Under the pieces are notes generated by a model, which worked only from the letters and a program-made list of their open reading frames with translations, did not search any database and was not told where the DNA came from. Both the position numbers and the translations under genes were made by a program. This document shows, one piece after another, positions 20,072 through 30,003 of a stretch of DNA of 36,027 bases. The stretch is taken from NCBI GenBank assembly GCA_015499985.1, contig JAAAUF010000283.1, positions 1-36,027 of the forward strand, read 5' to 3'. Origin of the DNA: Haplosporangium gracile (lineage: Eukaryota > Mortierellomycota > Mortierellomycetes > Mortierellales > Mortierellaceae). Numbering within the stretch: position 1 is the stretch's first letter; each line of letters begins with the position of its first letter.

Positions 20072-21856
20072 CTACTCCAAGCGGAACCCGACGTCGCACT
20101 CGGCAGGATTAGGATCTTCAACCGCAAAAGGTCTCCCAAACGGCTTCTTAGGATCCTTCCTAATCACACCCGCAACATACTCTAAATTCAACCAATTCCG
20201 CTCCATCCATTTCAACTCCTTCACCCCAATTCGGTGATCCAAATGATGCACCGACAACTCCCGCATGTCCCTCAAATCCGCAAGCAAGTCCAGCCCAAAC
20301 TCGAGTGACAAGTCTAAACAGTCTGTTTGCAGCAGTGGGTCAAAATACACCTTGCGACCGTCGACTTTTTCACTCTCGAGCTTGTCTTCCTCGGTTTTGA
20401 GGCCCAGAGTCAGGATCTGGAGGCTTTCGAGGGATGCGAGGCGTTTGTAGATGGATCTGTGGGCCAACCGGACGGCTTCGAGAAAGTCCTCATGGTACAT
20501 GGCTTCGTCGTAATCTTGAAGGGGCTCGCCGCGGTAATTGGTCCGGATGTCAGGGCGGAAGACAGATCGGATCTGAACATCGAGCGGGACAAGATTGGTA
20601 CAGGTCCATGGGACCGGATCCATAACATAGTCGTGGAGGACGGGCAACGAACCCCAACATTGGATCCGCTGTATGACACCTATTGCCTTGCGCAAGATTT
20701 TAAGGATCTCTTCCGACTGGAACATGTGCCCGTCCTGGATACATAGCTTCTGCACGAATCCGGACCGGGCAGCAAGGGCAATGTTCCTGAAAGTCGTCGG
20801 AAATGGGGTCCTGAAGCGGTCAAGTCGAATTAGGCGACAGATCTCGGGTTCTCGTCCTGAGATATCGTCATTCTCCATGACCCAGTAGACTTGTATCGCG
20901 GCATCCATGTCCTGGAACTCCCACTCGTCCTCGTGCGCATCAAAGAGGAGCTCCCTAAACTTGACCGGGATCAATTTTTTCAACGCAGCGCGGACTTCGG
21001 GGTACTCATGGATCCAAGACGGCCGGCGGCGCTGGTTACTGTCATCCATCGGGCCTTCATAATCATCAATCGTCCGGAGTTCATCTGAACACCCCTCCAA
21101 GAAGGGAACCAAGATCATAGGCCAAGGTCTAGGCCCATCCTCAATCGAATCCAACCACTCTTGTTCTGGCAGCGAAGGGTCCAACCTTAGCGTCCTGAGG
21201 TACGGATGCTACTTTCGGACCCCTTGAATCGGCTTCTTCATCGCAACAACTTCCTCCGCCGACAAGACATGACTGTCAGTCGTACACCTTATTGACAGAT
21301 ACTCCAAATGCTCAGACACCGTCTCGAAGAATTCTCTCAAATCCGCCGGGTGTGCAATCCCTGAATGTCCCTCAAACAACTCCAACCTCCTCAGAAACAT
21401 CTGCGTCCTCCCAATAACTCTCAGAAGCGCACCTACACTCCTCAACTCCGTATCAAACGGCGCCCCCAGAATCCTCAACGATAAAACATACGGATTCTTC
21501 TTCAAAAACGCAATCAAATGCTCCACCGCCAAGGAGGTCAATCTTTTCTTACTGCCCAGGTTAATATGCGTTAACACACCCTGTGGTAAATCTTTGATGA
21601 CCTCCAGGACGGCAGGATTATCGGAGCGGGTACTGAATCGACGAAAATGAGCGCTATTACGGAGGAGAGCAGCTTGGCAGACGGGGGTGAGGAAGGCGGT
21701 TTCTTGACGTTTGGAGGAGATGTTGATGTGGAAGTAGAGGTGGCGAGTAAAGAGGGCGTTAAGTTGTTTATTGACGAGGATTAAGTTGTAGAAGTCGTAT
21801 TGTTCAAAGTTTTGGGTGACTTGGTCCCATAACTCGCTAGGGAGTAAGGAAATCAT
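20072..21856 (-). pseudogene. F-box/LRR gene F, complete except for one in-frame TAG
   Basis: From the ATG at 21856 the frame encodes an F-box (LLPSELWDQVTQNFEQYDFY, LVNKQLNALF). It runs open for 215 codons to a TAG at 21211-21209, then continues in the same frame, without any shift, to the TAG at 20072. The total is 594 codons before the final stop, close to the 605 aa of intact relatives A and C. Around the stop it reads KPIQGVRK-stop-HPYLRTLRL, natural LRR sequence on both sides. The downstream part has FRPDI near codon 432 and DHRIG near 538, the same positions as in A and C. A GT-AG intron removing the stop would be only 12 nt. It may be a recent pseudogene, a polymorphic nonsense allele, a sequencing error, or a gene making a 215-aa F-box-only protein. 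Confidence 0.75.
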
Positions 21857-21904
21857 GATTGATGGGTAGCTGGAGGAGGAGGGAGAAAGGAGGTTTGTGG
21901 GACA

Positions 21905-21971
21905 GGGGAAAAGAAGAAAAAAGAAGAAAGAAGAAAGAAGAAAAAAGAAGAAAAAAGAAGGAAAAAGAAGG
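21905..21971. repeat. purine tract (AAG/GAAA microsatellite-like)
   Basis: The plus strand is almost purely A and G in AAGAAG/GAAAGA units. On the minus strand it is the pyrimidine-rich leader just upstream of the start codon of F-box locus F. Confidence 0.85.
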
Positions 21972-22286
21972 ACAGTGGGAAATTGGGAAGAAAGAAAAGA
22001 ATACTGGAGTGCGGGAAGTTGGAGGAAAAGTACAGGAATCAAACGGTCAGTGGGAAATATTTTTTTCCCATGTCACCAACAATGCCAAACCTTACCAAGA
22101 CAACTACATCTAACTAGCTCACAAGTACTAAGTACATGTGAGAGACGCACTTCAAATCCTTCTTAAAAGAACTGTAATTGATCAAGCGCCACTATCCAAG
22201 ATAATTCAGGGGTCTGCCGGCGACGATTTGATACTAAGAAAACCGAAAGCATTCATTTCTTTGCCTGAAGCCAAGTATGTCAAAAG

Positions 22287-24104
22287 CTATGTAATACAAA
22301 AACTGACGTTGCAGTCCAAGACCTCGACCTTTGACCCACAAGCCCTACCAGGGGCAATAACAGAACCAGTCGGCACCATCCGCCCACTCCGGAACTCACT
22401 TCCATTCCTACACCGCACCAAACCCTTAACTCGCTTAATATTCGGCCAAGACTTCTCCATCCACAGCAACTCTGCAAATCCTATTCTGTGGTCCATATTC
22501 TCCACAGTCAACCACTCCAAGCCCCTTAGCCCCGCCAACAGGTCCAATCCACTTTCCAGCGTCAATTCGAGGCATCTCAGTTGCAATCGACGGTCGAAGA
22601 ACACAGGTGTTCCATGTATATCAGTCGAAACTTCTAACTCTGTCGCGGGACTGTCGGCGCCCAGACAGAGGATTTGTAAAAGAGTCAGCTGTCCGAGTTG
22701 TGAATAGACCTGTCGTTGGATGGCACGACTCTGCTTCATCGATACCCCGAGGAGTGTAGGTGCGAGACGGTTCCTGTAGTCAGTGTAAATATCTGGGCGT
22801 GGGATGCCCGAGATTTGAATCTTGAGGGTTGTAATAAATCGACATGACCAAGGCGGAGATGAGATCATCTCTGTGACCAGGATGGTAGGAGGCAGTCGAG
22901 ATGAGAGGCATCGCAGAGATTGGTCTTGATGGAGGACCGCCTGAACATCGGAGCTCTTCATCGACTCAATGTTGTCGACGGATATGACATAAGGTCCATG
23001 CGGTTGACTTGTCGCCGCCGACAAAATCGCGCCGTTGGTGAGGGTCATAGACAAAGGACATTTGTCAATACAAATCGTATGCCACGCTTCCTGACTTAAG
23101 GACGAAGAGGTAAAAGTGCCGTTGCCTGTACTTGTGCCAGAAGCAATGCTTGTAATCTCTGTTGAGATATCCTTATCCGATCTTGGAGTTGCCGCCTTTC
23201 GCACGTGGAGGTGCCTCAATCGAATGCCCAGTACAGACTCCACAATCTCCATGACAGACGGATAATTCCATATCCAACACGCTCCAGTCGCCGACAGATG
23301 CATCCGGCCTTCAACAACATCCAGATTCGTACACCCTCTCAGGAACCCAGACAGGACCCACGGAACAATGGTCTTGTCTTTGTCACCGCTGAAGTCCATG
23401 TAGATTCCAACGCACTTGAGTTTCGGATGAGGATGACATTTTTGCACCGGTTGGCTCAGACAAACTGTACTGTCGGTTCTGTCGCCGTGACAGAACTCGA
23501 TCCCCATCGAAAGGTACTCCAGCTCCGCAGAGACAGTGTCGAGAAACTCTTTGACGACATAGGGTCGGACATAGGGCTCATCCTCCGTAAACAGTGTTAA
23601 GCGCCGGAGGTAGGGTAATGACTGGGCAATACACTTGAGTAAGGTCTCTACAACGATTCCGGCAGGAGGTGAGTTTGGGATATCAAGAACGCTTAGAAAG
23701 GGGCTTTGTTTAAGGACAATAATCAACAACTTGAACAAGGGTTTCTGGTCCTCGGGGTCATCAATCTCTGCCTGAAAACAGAGATCCGTCAAGTGGAGAG
23801 GTTGTTGCATATAGGTGTTGCCAAGAGCTGCGAGCGGATTTGCGGATGAAGAAACGCGATACCAGAACAGACGCACAAGGCCACGGTTGCGGAAAAGCGC
23901 TTCTTGAGCGGTTGGTTCCATAAAAGAGGACTGCTGCTGTGTTGTGAGGACCTTGACATCTCGCCACAGGTGTGGAGTCCAAGCCTGCCGCCACTCCTTG
24001 CTGACGCGGACGAGTTGAGTCAAGTCGTGGAGGACGAGATAGTTGGCAATCTCGTGGACAAGTTCTGGGATCGCTAACGTTCGTACGCTGTATGTGTATT
24101 TCAT
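22287..24104 (-). CDS. F-box/LRR protein C (intact, 605 aa)
   Basis: This single-exon gene runs from the ATG at 24104 to the TAG at 22287. The F-box is at about residues 11-52 (LAIPELVHEIANYLVLHDLT, LVRVSKEWRQAWTPHLW). Degenerate LRRs follow, then the signatures GIPRPDI near residue 435 and MDHRIGFAELLWME near 540, preceded by LRCLELTLESGLDLLAGL. Length and signature positions match F-box protein A, so A, C, F, G and H are one paralogous type. The predicted role is an SCF E3 substrate adaptor with unknown target. The short C-terminal extension (about 50 aa after the last signature) ends CNVSFCIT. Confidence 0.85.
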   Translation of the reverse strand: MKYTYSVRTLAIPELVHEIANYLVLHDLTQLVRVSKEWRQAWTPHLWRDVKVLTTQQQSSFMEPTAQEALFRNRGLVRLFWYRVSSSANPLAALGNTYMQQPLHLTDLCFQAEIDDPEDQKPLFKLLIIVLKQSPFLSVLDIPNSPPAGIVVETLLKCIAQSLPYLRRLTLFTEDEPYVRPYVVKEFLDTVSAELEYLSMGIEFCHGDRTDSTVCLSQPVQKCHPHPKLKCVGIYMDFSGDKDKTIVPWVLSGFLRGCTNLDVVEGRMHLSATGACWIWNYPSVMEIVESVLGIRLRHLHVRKAATPRSDKDISTEITSIASGTSTGNGTFTSSSLSQEAWHTICIDKCPLSMTLTNGAILSAATSQPHGPYVISVDNIESMKSSDVQAVLHQDQSLRCLSSRLPPTILVTEMISSPPWSCRFITTLKIQISGIPRPDIYTDYRNRLAPTLLGVSMKQSRAIQRQVYSQLGQLTLLQILCLGADSPATELEVSTDIHGTPVFFDRRLQLRCLELTLESGLDLLAGLRGLEWLTVENMDHRIGFAELLWMEKSWPNIKRVKGLVRCRNGSEFRSGRMVPTGSVIAPGRACGSKVEVLDCNVSFCIT

Positions 24105-24684
24105 AGTTGGGTGTTATTTGCAAAAGAAAGGGGAAAGGGTGAAAAGCAAAAACGCAGCGGCACTTTTACAATTTATCAATGGTCACCTGGTGGCTTGTGC
24201 AGGGCGAAGTGAAAATCGAGTTCATTGTTATTTCAGCTTTCATCTCGACACATATAAAGGAGCAAGCATATGCAATCTCGTACAGACACTTGAAAACATA
24301 CAAGTATTGGTGAACAACAATAACCTTTTTATCGACATGCAGTACGAAAAAAATCAACTTTACAACCAAGAACATCTGCCTCAATTCGCGTCTTCATTCC
24401 TGGATGCGCACGAGTTTCGTATGGAATACTCCTCTCACTTGATTAACGAAACAACACCGACGATTCACCGCGTCTCAGCCAGGAATTTGAAATTCGGGGC
24501 CGAGTCTCACCAACGGCCGCCATCAACGGCCGCCACCAGCTGTCTATAGACATCCTATTAACTGTCTTTCAAAATATGGAAGGAGAGCAGTGACATTTTT
24601 ACTTTACCAGATACATCGACTTTCCTTAATCAACAGCGCCCATTATCAATGATAACAAGTTTGGTCCGCATAAGAAAAAACGCA
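24105..24684. other. intergenic region between F-box gene C and the C-terminal fragment I
   Basis: About 580 nt. The part next to 24104 should carry the promoter of gene C. A plus-strand open frame crosses it but is unlike any family, contains no domain and overlaps the start of gene C. Nothing else is recognised. Confidence 0.5.
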
Positions 24685-25203
24685 TCAAACCCTGGAACAA
24701 CCGCTGAAAAACTGAAGAAAGTAAAGTGTTTTAATAATATCAAGTATTGCTAAGTTTAAAGCCGATGTGACAGATGCCATCAGGATTGTATCGGATGCAT
24801 AGATACCTCCAGAGGGAACATGCGTGGCAGCAAATACTCCCGCCAGGTTCCCTCCTCCGGTCACAATGAGTGTCCGTACGACGCCCTGAAGTCTTACAAG
24901 ATTTGACCATGCGGCATCCGCCCACCAAGTCTCTTTTGGACCGATACTGAGTGCCATATTGTAGGCGTTTAAAATCCTAAGGTTCTTGGGTCCTCCGAGA
25001 GAGCACAGTCCGCTCTCGATCGTCATTTCCAGACTGTTGGGATGGAAGAGTGGGTCGCGATATACTGGTCTTTGTGCTACTGAGGTGTCAATATGCAGTT
25101 TCCAATCGTCGGTCACGTATCCGAGGTTTATCTCTATCAGCGAAGAGAGAGGGTTCATACCGCCCAAAGGCCGTCGGTGATCACAACTGACTCTGATAAT
25201 CAA
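24685..25203 (-). pseudogene. orphan C-terminal fragment I of an F-box/LRR gene
   Basis: The frame encodes only the family's C-terminal module: LSSLIEINLGYVTDDW, then DPLFHPNSLEMTIESGLCSL, NLRILNAYNMALSIG, and WWADAAWSNLVRLQGVV. It aligns with the region around the DHRIG signature of A, C, F and G. It lacks an F-box and N-terminal repeats. It lies in tandem downstream of degraded locus G, on the same strand, so it may be the remnant of a duplicated copy. The frame's upstream end shows no ATG at a sensible position. Confidence 0.6.
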
Positions 25204-25490
25204 TCATTGTTGCCAATTTTCCTCTATTAGTGCATTTCATCTTGCAAGCAAGGGTCAACAAGAACGAAATCTACTCTCACTGCCTGTATTGAGGATCAGG
25301 GCTGCCAGGACTGCAGCCATGTCGAGGAGAAAGCGAGGGAGGAGTAGGAGGGGTGCTAAAACGTGGAAAAGGCCGCAGTGCTTCATCGTTCATGTCATTG
25401 TCAACAATCTCCTTGTTTCCCTTTACCAATGAAAGTATATATATAAAGCAAAACATGTCGCAGTAACTTGTAGATCCATTATACACACAG
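25204..25490. other. spacer between F-box remnants I and G
   Basis: About 290 nt, including an alternating TATATATA-type stretch at about 25436-25445 that could be a relic TATA box. A short minus-strand open frame here has no ATG start. Confidence 0.4.
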
Positions 25491-27256
25491 TCATTTGTTT
25501 AAAAGTTCGGTAGTAAGAAAAGTCAACATAACACTGGAAGAGCAGCGGATCGATTGCCAACTTGCGCCCACAAGGACAGTTTCAATACTAAGGTCATACC
25601 TACTGAGCCAGATCGCATCAACTTCCATCCGATCCAGCCCAACCAATTCTCTCATACTGTGCCATCGACTCTCCATCCATCGCAGCCCATCCTTTCCGAT
25701 CCTGTGAGCCATACTAGAAACGTCCAGCAATTGCAGCGCCATCAATCCACCAAGTAATCCAAGACCACTTTCCAAACTCATTTCGAGGCAGTTCGTCTGG
25801 AAGAGAGGATTGTAGAAGACCGGACCTTGCTCTCCTGCATCGTCAACAATAAAATTACGTGAATCGAGCCAGTTGCCAAGTGTCAGCTGCTGCAGGGACG
25901 CCAAAGCATCAAGTTGAGCGTAGACCTTCCTCTGGATAATCCGACTCTCCGCTATTGTCCCGCTGTGAAGAAGCGTTCCTGTCGTGATCTTTTTGCCCAT
26001 GGCATCAAATTTGACATCCGGCCTTGGAATCCCGCCAATCTGTATGCTGAGGACTGTGATCCAGTTACAAGTCCACCGTGACTAAATTACATCCGCAACC
26101 ATGACTGTTGAGGGGAGAAGTGATGTGAGAAATCGCAAGCTCTGACTGTGGTGCAGGATCGATTGTATGTCATTGCTCGTAAACTTCCTGCCGTCGACAA
26201 TGTAAAGCCCTTGTAGTCCTCGCTTGCTGGCGTCCACAAATGCTTGGCTGGTGAGGCTCATCGATGGATGAAGACTGATGCCGAGATATATATTTCTGTA
26301 AGCATCCTGGCTCCCGCCTTGCTATACACTGAAGCGCGCCACTTCTGCCGCCAGTATTGAGTCGACATTAAGATGTGGTGATGATGAATTAACGATAAGT
26401 CGAGTGAAGCGATAGTCGCCCAAAATCCCTCGAACAATGTTGAAAACGACAGGGTTGTCGACCATCCACGACCGCCGTGGCTGACTGATCGATATGCACT
26501 CGAAAACTGCGTCCAGGCGGGTGCAAGAACGCAAAAAGCCCTCCAGAACGAGCGCCTCAACCAATTCAATATTGTCAGTGTTTTGCTGGATTGGAGGGGT
26601 GTATGACTTGAGGTTGGGATGGGCTCTGCTTTCAGAAACTAACTCCTTCAATATCCCTCATCTTCGCACAAACCACGTTCGCAAAAGTTGATGTTGATCA
26701 ATAGAATCTCCAATACCTGTGGACAAATCTCCAAGAACTCGCGCACGATAAGGGGTTGAACAAACACGAGGGCGTCAGCAAACAAGTCCAGTGTCGTTAG
26801 CAGCGGAAGAGACCGGGCGATCGTCAGCAATAGTCTCTCTGCACTCTCAATTGGTGGCGGTAGGGTCCCCAATCATAGTGTTCGTAAATGAGGACTGGAC
26901 TCGAGAATCAAGAAAAGTGGGTTCAAGTCGCCGCCGGATTGGTAGAGTCCTGGCTTGCAGGACAAGATGGCAAGGTCAAGGTCGGGAAGGACACCTGAGA
27001 GCAAGAGAAGAAGCAGAGAGGTGTCCCAGATGCAGCGGACATTCCGGATATGATGCTTGTTCCGGTTGAGAACCTGTTGGAACGGCTGTCCTTGGAGGAG
27101 GTTGTTGTCCAAGAGTGTGGATGATCTCAGATCACTCCAGAGACAAGGGTTACTTGCCGCGTTCCAGTCCTTGTTGATGAGTGCTGCCTGTGTGAGCGTA
27201 TGCCTGTTGAGTAGGGCGACGATGTGACTGATGATCTCCTAAGGCAGCTCCGGCAT
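25491..27256 (-). pseudogene. degraded F-box/LRR gene G
   Basis: The ATG at 27256 opens MPELP, followed at once by an in-frame TAG (27241-27239), then the rest of the F-box: EIISHIVALLNRHTLTQAAL, INKDWNAASNPCLW. Further in-frame stops are TGA at 26875-26873 (after SPHLRTL) and TGA after CEDEGY near 26650. A frameshift leads into NLKSYTPPIQQNTDNIELVE. Another TAG is at 26084-26082 (VADVI-stop-SRWTCNW). The C-terminal part (GGIPRPDVKFDAMGKKITTG onwards, then MAHRIG) is open from 26000 to 25491. The architecture matches A and C, so this is an inactivated paralogue with a long still-open 3' segment. Confidence 0.8.
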
Positions 27257-28406
27257 GTCGATTGAATATGAGTTGAAGAAGAGAGAAGAGAAAGAAGAAA
27301 AAAGAGCAGGAAATCAAGCCTGCGACAGCGAAAAATCTGTTGGTGTGTTTATGGACCAGTTGCCCCTTCCCGAGTTCAAATTGTTGAGTTTCTAGCAGAG
27401 CCAATCGTAAAACGAAAAAGGAAGGTCTTAAAGGGTTTACTTACCTCCACTGCGTTTCCTTCACACGCTCCACACTTGCTTTTGTCTCTTCTACCCTTCC
27501 TTAAACCTCTCACCAAACAACTGCAACGACCGACTTGCAATGACCAACGGAGCATGGACTTGACCTTCCTGGGCGCTGCCTCAAGATCGACATCTCTCTC
27601 TCTCTTTTCGTCTTTCGGAGCACAGGATGTCAGAACTGTCACAGGGCCCTCTTGGACAGACAAATGGTCTTGACAACCCTCTGAGCTCGCTTAATGCAGT
27701 TACATCGCCCTCAACCAAACATGAGTAAACACCGAGACAGAAAACTCAGAAACAAGCAGCAGCAAGGAGTGATGCAAGAGCTCGAATTGGGACCCAGGCG
27801 CAATTCTGTTTTGCTACTGGCCTCTGGTCTCTTTGGAAACCAAGGCAATTGATGGGCAATTGACGCGCTACAAGTCAAAGAACATACATATCCTCTTCAA
27901 CTTGTAGCAGGACCTCAAAACGCTTTTAAAGGACATGTTGTTACGCGCTTTAAGAGGACAACGTCTATCACGGCTGCTTATTTGGGGACGAGAGCAATCT
28001 CCAAATGGAGAGCAGGACCACTTGCCACTATAGTCACGTACAAGGAGAAATAAAAGACTTCTTTAGATTGTGTCGTTTGCTGACAACGTTTTTTGTTCTA
28101 AAGCATCCTCCTTCTCTTCAGTCATATGTCCACCGTCGACTTTTAAGGGAGCGTGTGAGAATACGCGTGAACTAAAAAGTGCCACAACTCCTTCTTGACT
28201 ACTTTTTAGTGGCAAAATATGCGGCGGGGCTGCCTTTCCTTTTTCCCTCAGCCCGCCTCTTTTGTTATTTATATTCATCCTCGTTTCTTCCTCATCTTTT
28301 CTTCCAACAACCCACCTTGACTTCCGCCCCCTTCTCTTCATTCACACCAACAAAAGTCATCATCATCAACAACAACAACAACAACAACAACAACTACATT
28401 TCAAGA
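27257..28406. promoter_or_regulatory. divergent intergenic region between F-box loci G and D
   Basis: About 1.15 kb holds the old promoter of G (minus) and the promoter/leader of D (plus). The plus strand has TTTTAGTGGCAAAA near 28203-28216 and a CT-rich segment at 28230-28340. An AATAAA-containing A-rich stretch is near 28046. No gene is supported. Confidence 0.5.
28367..28393. repeat. (CAA)9 microsatellite in the leader of F-box gene D
   Basis: Nine perfect CAA units are seen at 28367-28393, ending 13 nt before the ATG at 28407. They lie in the probable 5' untranslated leader, where an unstructured CAA repeat would favour efficient scanning. Confidence 0.9.
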
Positions 28407-29909
28407 ATGCATCCACTTCTTCTCCCAGAACTCCTCGGTCTCATCTCTGGTTACCTTGCCCTCAAAGAACAACAACGCTGCATCCAAGTTTGCTGGACCT
28501 GGAACGGATTCTTCGCACCCCTGGTTTGGAAATCCTGCACCATCGACTATGAACGCCATACCAAACAATCCCCAATCCCCGTCAGCGCCCTCCACACCTA
28601 CGCCCAACATATGCGGACCCTTGCCTTCCAGGGGTTTGTCTCCACCGACTATTTCGCAATCCCTTGTACTCGTCTGGAACACCTCAAGGTCGTTGATGGG
28701 TCGAGGATAGATTTTCAAGGATTCAGTGCGGATATTGCGGACAAGGTCTGGACTAGTTTGGCGAAGATTGTTGAGACGAACCCGGAATTGACGACGGTGG
28801 AGATTGCAGATATTGACAAGGAGCCGGCAGATGTGTTCTGGAAGGCGCTTGCGGACCACCCAGGGATCAGGAGATTGAATTTTGATCACGTTCGAGTCGA
28901 TGATGAGCAGTTGAAGGACTTTTGGAAGGTGTGCAGTAAAGTCGAGGTGTTGACACTTCGACGGTGCAAAATTTCGACCAGTAGCGCCAACAAAGCGGCT
29001 GATACCATGCCGACAACCTTCCGGCGGTTGCAGGAGCTGAATGTTGAGAACCTCACGCAACCCTTACCGCATATACAGATCGAGCTCCTTCGACACTGTC
29101 CCCAGTTATCTTCGTTCTACTGGCGAGGCGGGGTCATCCATGGACTGGCGAAAGATAATTTACTTAGCATCTTGGAATCTGGAAGACTTCCCAACCTGGA
29201 CTCGATGGACATCATGGGCATGAGCTTGACGGATCTGAATACGGCACACATTGTACAGTCCATGTCCCGCGTCAGAAAACTGGCCTTTTATCAGACCAAC
29301 TTTGGACCCTCCAGTCTTCTCTCTCTCAAACCACATTTCAAGTCGATCGAGGAACTCAACCTCCTGCAGTGCCCCCTGGTCACAGGCGCCGACGTCGCCT
29401 TGCTCCTACGGTCCTGCCCCCTCTTGCGAGTTTTCAAAGCCGAGGTCATTACCTCTGACGATATCAAGGATGGGGAAATCTGGCCCTGTCAAGAGTCCCT
29501 TCACACGCTCGTTCTCTATTTCAACTTGACACTTGCCGACCGTCTCGCCGACTGCCAACGGACGTTTTCCTTCCTCTCCAAGCTAAAGGCCCTCCGGCGA
29601 CTCAACATCTCGCGGTATTGGACCCCTCAAGGTCGACCCATCGTTGGATATCTCAAATATGGCCTGCAATTTCGACTGGACCATGGTCTTGGGCAGTTAG
29701 AGACACTTCGACACCTCGAGGCACTTTACTTTGACGGAATCTCTCAGGATATGACCATGACGGACGCACATTGGATGGAGGAACATTGGAAGGCGCTTCG
29801 TTTTATCCGGGGTACTTTTAACAACAAAAGTGTGATCCTTACCAAAGAGATCGGTACCTTCTTTAAGGACACTTTCAGTGGACATGTCCCCCTCCCTCTT
29901 TCTCATTAA
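28407..29909 (+). CDS. F-box/LRR protein D (intact, 500 aa)
   Basis: I place the start at the ATG at 28407 (MHPLLLPELLGLISGYLALK). The frame is open further upstream but there it translates promoter and CAA-repeat sequence. The F-box spans about residues 4-45 (QRCIQVCWTWNGFFAPLVW). Well-formed LRRs follow (LEVLTLRRCKIST, LQELNVENL, IEELNLLQCPLV, LLRSCPLLRVFKA). The last 100 residues carry a C-terminal module, LGQLETLRHLEALYFDGISQ and WMEEHWKALRFIRG, related in layout to the other family members. It is closest in pattern to protein B and lacks IPRPD and DHRIG. The TAA stop is at 29907. The expected role is SCF ubiquitin-ligase substrate recognition with an unknown target. Confidence 0.85.
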   Translation: MHPLLLPELLGLISGYLALKEQQRCIQVCWTWNGFFAPLVWKSCTIDYERHTKQSPIPVSALHTYAQHMRTLAFQGFVSTDYFAIPCTRLEHLKVVDGSRIDFQGFSADIADKVWTSLAKIVETNPELTTVEIADIDKEPADVFWKALADHPGIRRLNFDHVRVDDEQLKDFWKVCSKVEVLTLRRCKISTSSANKAADTMPTTFRRLQELNVENLTQPLPHIQIELLRHCPQLSSFYWRGGVIHGLAKDNLLSILESGRLPNLDSMDIMGMSLTDLNTAHIVQSMSRVRKLAFYQTNFGPSSLLSLKPHFKSIEELNLLQCPLVTGADVALLLRSCPLLRVFKAEVITSDDIKDGEIWPCQESLHTLVLYFNLTLADRLADCQRTFSFLSKLKALRRLNISRYWTPQGRPIVGYLKYGLQFRLDHGLGQLETLRHLEALYFDGISQDMTMTDAHWMEEHWKALRFIRGTFNNKSVILTKEIGTFFKDTFSGHVPLPLSH

Positions 29910-30003
29910 GAAGTAGAATATAAACGTTTCGCATTTTTGTGTTTTTTTTTTACAAAGACCTTGCAGAAAAGCCAGGACAATCATTAATTTCAAAAAAAAA
30001 AAA

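Noticed and set aside
21185..21234. A tiny intron removing the TAG in F-box locus F
   Set aside because: The only GT-AG pair around the stop would be 12 nt, far below the 87-nt minimum intron seen in the two spliced genes of this window.
21857..22042. In-frame 62-residue Phe/Leu/Ser-rich extension before F-box locus F
   Set aside because: It starts with a non-ATG codon and translates the pyrimidine tract. The ATG at 21856 matches the family start.
21859..22166. Plus-strand Lys/Arg/Glu-rich open frames
   Set aside because: They translate the AAG/GAAA purine tract in the leader of F-box locus F and have no other content.
28179..28406. 76-residue hydrophobic N-terminal extension in frame with F-box protein D
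   Set aside because: It reads through the promoter, a CT-rich leader and the CAA repeat. The ATG at 28407 directly precedes the F-box, as in paralogues.
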